DNA of 8,478 bases from Deltaproteobacteria bacterium (lineage in GTDB: Bacteria; Desulfobacterota; Desulfuromonadia; Geobacterales; DSM-12255). The notes under the pieces were generated by a model. That model was not told the origin of the DNA and ran no database searches. It was given only the letters and a program-made list of their open reading frames with translations. The DNA lies in the NCBI GenBank assembly GCA_017861215.1, contig JAGFXN010000055.1:1-8478 (forward strand). Direction: 5' to 3'. Shown here piece by piece: positions 6,799 through 8,478 of this stretch. How positions within the stretch are numbered: position 1 is the first letter of the stretch; each line of letters opens with the position of its first letter. The position numbers were made by a program, and so were the translations under genes.

Positions 6799-6832
6799 GT
6801 CATTTTCTTTCTTGGCACTGTTGCTGACGTGA
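6795..6832 (-). promoter_or_regulatory. 8-bp inverted repeat enclosing comEC ribosome site and start codon
   Basis: TCACGTCA on the minus strand (6832-6825) is matched by TGACGTGA (6802-6795) with a 22-base loop. The weak Shine-Dalgarno AAGAAAG lies in the loop, and the GTG start codon (6798-6796) lies in the 3' arm. In the mRNA the stem would hold the start codon in a duplex and could lower comEC translation. As DNA, the half-sites are 30 bp apart centre to centre, about three helical turns, which would also fit a repressor site. The repeat is seen; either role is inference. Confidence 0.5.
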
Positions 6833-6843
6833 CCGGTGAAAAT

Positions 6844-6849
6844 AGTATA
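6844..6849 (-). promoter_or_regulatory. candidate -10 box for comEC
   Basis: TATACT on the minus strand at 6849-6844 would place the transcript start near 6837, so the leader would begin just ahead of the inverted repeat at 6832-6795. No good -35 is found at 16-18 bases, so this promoter would be weak or activator-dependent. Tentative. Confidence 0.3.
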
Positions 6850-6963
6850 AGAGCGAGTCTTGCGGGCATAACAGCTCCTGGTGCTCAGAGAGGATAGGGT
6901 ACATATAGCATGCCTGCAGGGTCATGGGAAGAAGCGTGACAGGCGCAATCAGGATATAGCGGT

Positions 6964-7013
6964 AAAACAATTTTGCTGTTATACTCTCGCGACATTCACT
7001 CAGCAGTTGTTTT
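6964..7013. repeat. imperfect inverted repeat flanking the DUF4388 promoter
   Basis: AAAACAA (6964-6970) followed by GCTG (6975-6978) is mirrored by CAGC (7001-7004) and TTGTTTT (7007-7013). The two halves differ in spacing by two bases. The centre, near 6988, falls between the candidate -10 box and the predicted transcript start, a position suited to a repressor site. Only part could form in RNA because the left arm lies upstream of the start. Confidence 0.3.
6977..6985 (+). promoter_or_regulatory. extended -10 promoter for the DUF4388 gene
   Basis: TGTTATACT is an extended -10 element (TG, one base, then TATACT, five of six consensus bases). The hexamer at the expected -35 distance (TAGCGG) is poor, as is common for extended -10 promoters. 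Transcription would start near 6992, leaving a leader of about 48 nt that ends with the ribosome site AGGAG at 7027-7031. Confidence 0.5.
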
Positions 7014-7039
7014 ATCCTACGTATTCAGGAGTTGTGTAG

Positions 7040-8260
7040 ATGGCTTTCACCGGAGATCTTGAACATCTGCCGCTTGTCGATGTTATCCAGTTGATGAACT
7101 CGACCCGAAAATCAGGGGTTCTTACCGTGAAAGGGCGCAAAGGGAAGAGTCAGCTGGTTTTCAAGGATGGCTTTATCGTCAGCGCCAGTCACCTGAACAA
7201 CAGTGTCAGGATCGGGCAGGTGTACGTTGATGAGAAAATGATTTCCCCGGCGCAGCTTGAGCAGGGGATGCAACAGCAGCAGTTTGACGGTGACAACAGG
7301 CGACCTCTCGCCATTACGCTGATCGAGATGGGTATCCTTTCGGAGGACGACGCATACCAGGGGCTGCAGCATCTGATCGAGATGACGGTTGTCGAAATTC
7401 TTACCTGGAAGAGAGGCAAATTCACGCTTGATCACTTGACTGACATTATAGACAGCGGCTTCAAGTACTATCCGGAACGGATGAAACATGAGATAAACGT
7501 TAACACTCAGGGTATCCTTATGGATGCTCTGCGGATCTTTGATGAAAAGGTGCGCGACGGTCTGATCGAAGATGAACCGGAAGAGCCTGCTGTTGCCGCC
7601 CCGAGTGCAGATGAGATCATTTCGGCCGACGATCTGGGCCTCTCCGAGATTGATTACCTTTCTGATCCTTTGCCGCATCCCTTCTCCGGGGCAGCTCCCT
7701 TCGATCCGGTCAGTTTTCACAAGGAAAAACTGCAGACTCTTGCTCCCTATCTTGCTCCGGCAGCCATGGAGAAGATTGCCGACTGCCTGGCGAAGCATAC
7801 GCAGCAACCTGAAGCAGCGCGAAGTGGAGAACCGGCTCTGCAGCAGCTTGTTCTGGCCGGTTCTGACAGTCTGCTTGTGTACGCGCTGGAAGTTGTAGCA
7901 ACGGCTGGCGGTGTTTGTCTGACTGCTGTCGGCAGCGGGGAAGAGGTGGAGTCGGCAGTTGAGAGTGCCATGCTCAGCGGCTGCGGCGTGAGACTCATTG
8001 TCGATGACCCCGCTGGGAACGATGCGGTGCACAAAGAGACCATGATGGCGGCAAGGAACAGGCTCTGCAGCCGCTTTACAGCTCTTGCCTGTATCCAGCT
8101 TGCCTCTGCCGAGGCGCCGGCCTTCTCGCTGGACTCTTACCGGTGCGGGGTCAGGGCGGTCCTGCCCAGACCTTCCCTGGAAGCAAGACCGTCCTCGTTT
8201 GCCGATGAGTTTATCGCCCTGGTCGAGTTTTTGCCGTCATTCCTTTTACCAGGCTCCTAG
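7040..8260 (+). CDS. DUF4388 (PATAN) protein with degenerate receiver-like C-terminus
   Basis: A 406-residue cytoplasmic protein with no signal peptide or membrane segment. Residues 1-55 show the typical DUF4388 opening: FTGDLEHLPLVDVIQLMN, then SGVLTV, then LVFKDGFIVSASH. The PATAN-type helical part runs to about 175 and includes NTQGILMDALRIFDE (155-169). An acidic, alanine- and proline-rich linker follows (about 176-225). Residues 268-400 resemble a receiver fold (LVLAGSDSLLVYALEV, then LIVDDPAG, then GVRAVLPRP) but lack the normal N-terminal acidic pair and have arginine where the conserved lysine is expected, so phosphorylation seems unlikely. PATAN proteins occur in bacterial signalling and are thought to act as protein-interaction adaptors; the exact role here is unknown. 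The ATG start has AGGAG eight bases upstream. The gene diverges from comEC, and its stop overlaps the stop of the convergent neighbour. Confidence 0.85.
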   Translation: MAFTGDLEHLPLVDVIQLMNSTRKSGVLTVKGRKGKSQLVFKDGFIVSASHLNNSVRIGQVYVDEKMISPAQLEQGMQQQQFDGDNRRPLAITLIEMGILSEDDAYQGLQHLIEMTVVEILTWKRGKFTLDHLTDIIDSGFKYYPERMKHEINVNTQGILMDALRIFDEKVRDGLIEDEPEEPAVAAPSADEIISADDLGLSEIDYLSDPLPHPFSGAAPFDPVSFHKEKLQTLAPYLAPAAMEKIADCLAKHTQQPEAARSGEPALQQLVLAGSDSLLVYALEVVATAGGVCLTAVGSGEEVESAVESAMLSGCGVRLIVDDPAGNDAVHKETMMAARNRLCSRFTALACIQLASAEAPAFSLDSYRCGVRAVLPRPSLEARPSSFADEFIALVEFLPSFLLPGS

Positions 8261-8478
8261 CGGTAACTCTGGTACAACAGCTTTGCCGTGATCAGCAGAA
8301 CGATCATGATGAAAACCGGGCGGATGAATTTCGCTCCCTTCAGAATGACGAGCTTTGCTCCTATCCTTGCCCCCATGAACTGGGCGACCCCCATCAGCAG
8401 CCCCTCCAGCAGATGAACCTGTCCCGCCAGCAGAAAGATTCCCAGAGCGACAATGTTGCTGGTAAAGTTCATCACTTT
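8257..8478 (-). CDS. TauE/SafE-family membrane permease, C-terminal part
   Basis: Only the last 73 residues are inside the window; the frame is open to the right edge, so the start is not seen. The sequence begins KVMNFTSNIVALG, continues with GLLMGVAQFMGARIGAKLV, and ends with the hydrophobic FIMIVLLITAKLL, matching the C-terminal repeat of the TauE/SafE family (formerly DUF81). These are inner-membrane proteins implicated in export or uptake of sulfite, sulfoacetate or other organic anions. The substrate cannot be told from this fragment. At least two membrane helices are visible (about residues 5-22 and 50-68). It converges on the DUF4388 gene, sharing a CTAG. Confidence 0.85.
   Translation of the reverse strand, partial: KVMNFTSNIVALGIFLLAGQVHLLEGLLMGVAQFMGARIGAKLVILKGAKFIRPVFIMIVLLITAKLLYQSYR

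Larger units (their letters stand above)
6799..7039. other. divergent intergenic region between comEC and the DUF4388 gene
   Basis: This 241-nt region must hold the promoters for comEC (leftward) and the DUF4388 gene (rightward). Each strand has a TTATACT: 6850-6844 for comEC and 6979-6985 for the DUF4388 gene. It also contains the inverted repeat at the comEC start and a looser one around the rightward -10. I found no RNA gene, GEMM riboswitch signature or open frame worth calling. Confidence 0.6.

Noticed and set aside
7112..8032. Long antisense open frame (306 codons) opposite the DUF4388 gene
   Set aside because: It lies wholly inside a well-supported gene, has no recognisable domain and no visible promoter or ribosome site; its composition reflects the sense gene.
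1..8478. CRISPR arrays, tRNA/rRNA genes, insertion sequences, toxin-antitoxin pairs
   Set aside because: Looked for; no spaced direct repeats, no tRNA or rRNA-like sequence and no transposase or paired small genes were seen.

Overview
The window looks like chromosomal DNA from a Geobacter-type bacterium (Geobacterales / Desulfuromonadia). This is inferred from the gene families: a DUF4388 (PATAN) protein, a Geobacter-style membrane histidine kinase, and a receiver-GAF-GGDEF protein that matches the Geobacter cGAMP synthase architecture. Moderate GC content and TTG/GTG start codons fit. Nothing suggests phage, plasmid or insertion-sequence origin; it reads as core genome with one odd non-coding island.

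Layout. Five genes run leftward in this transcription order: comEC (4375-6798), a receiver-GAF-GGDEF nucleotide cyclase (2925-4307), hisS (1649-2896), a membrane histidine kinase (511-1638) and an NtrC-like response regulator that leaves the left edge (1-254). A DUF4388 gene runs rightward at 7040-8260, divergent from comEC. It meets a leftward TauE/SafE-type membrane protein (8257 to the right edge) tail to tail, and their stop codons share one CTAG palindrome.

How the genes fit together. The cyclase, hisS and the kinase are packed with gaps of 28 and 10 nt. A good promoter (TTGACA-17-TATTTT) in front of the cyclase overlaps the comEC stop codon. The kinase and the response regulator probably form a two-component pair, but a 256-nt non-coding region separates them. 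That region contains a 190-bp segment bounded by 22-bp inverted repeats and several competing hairpins, and it is the least explained piece of the window.

The most notable gene is the cyclase. Its GGDEF domain carries serine (S345) where canonical diguanylate cyclases carry the guanine-recognising aspartate (PleD D344). This is the hallmark of Hypr GGDEF enzymes, which make 3',3'-cGAMP and in Geobacter sulfurreducens control extracellular metal respiration. Other points worth a look are an inverted repeat that encloses the comEC start codon, loss of a usually conserved histidine in the ComEC metallo-beta-lactamase domain, and a degenerate receiver-like domain at the end of the DUF4388 protein.
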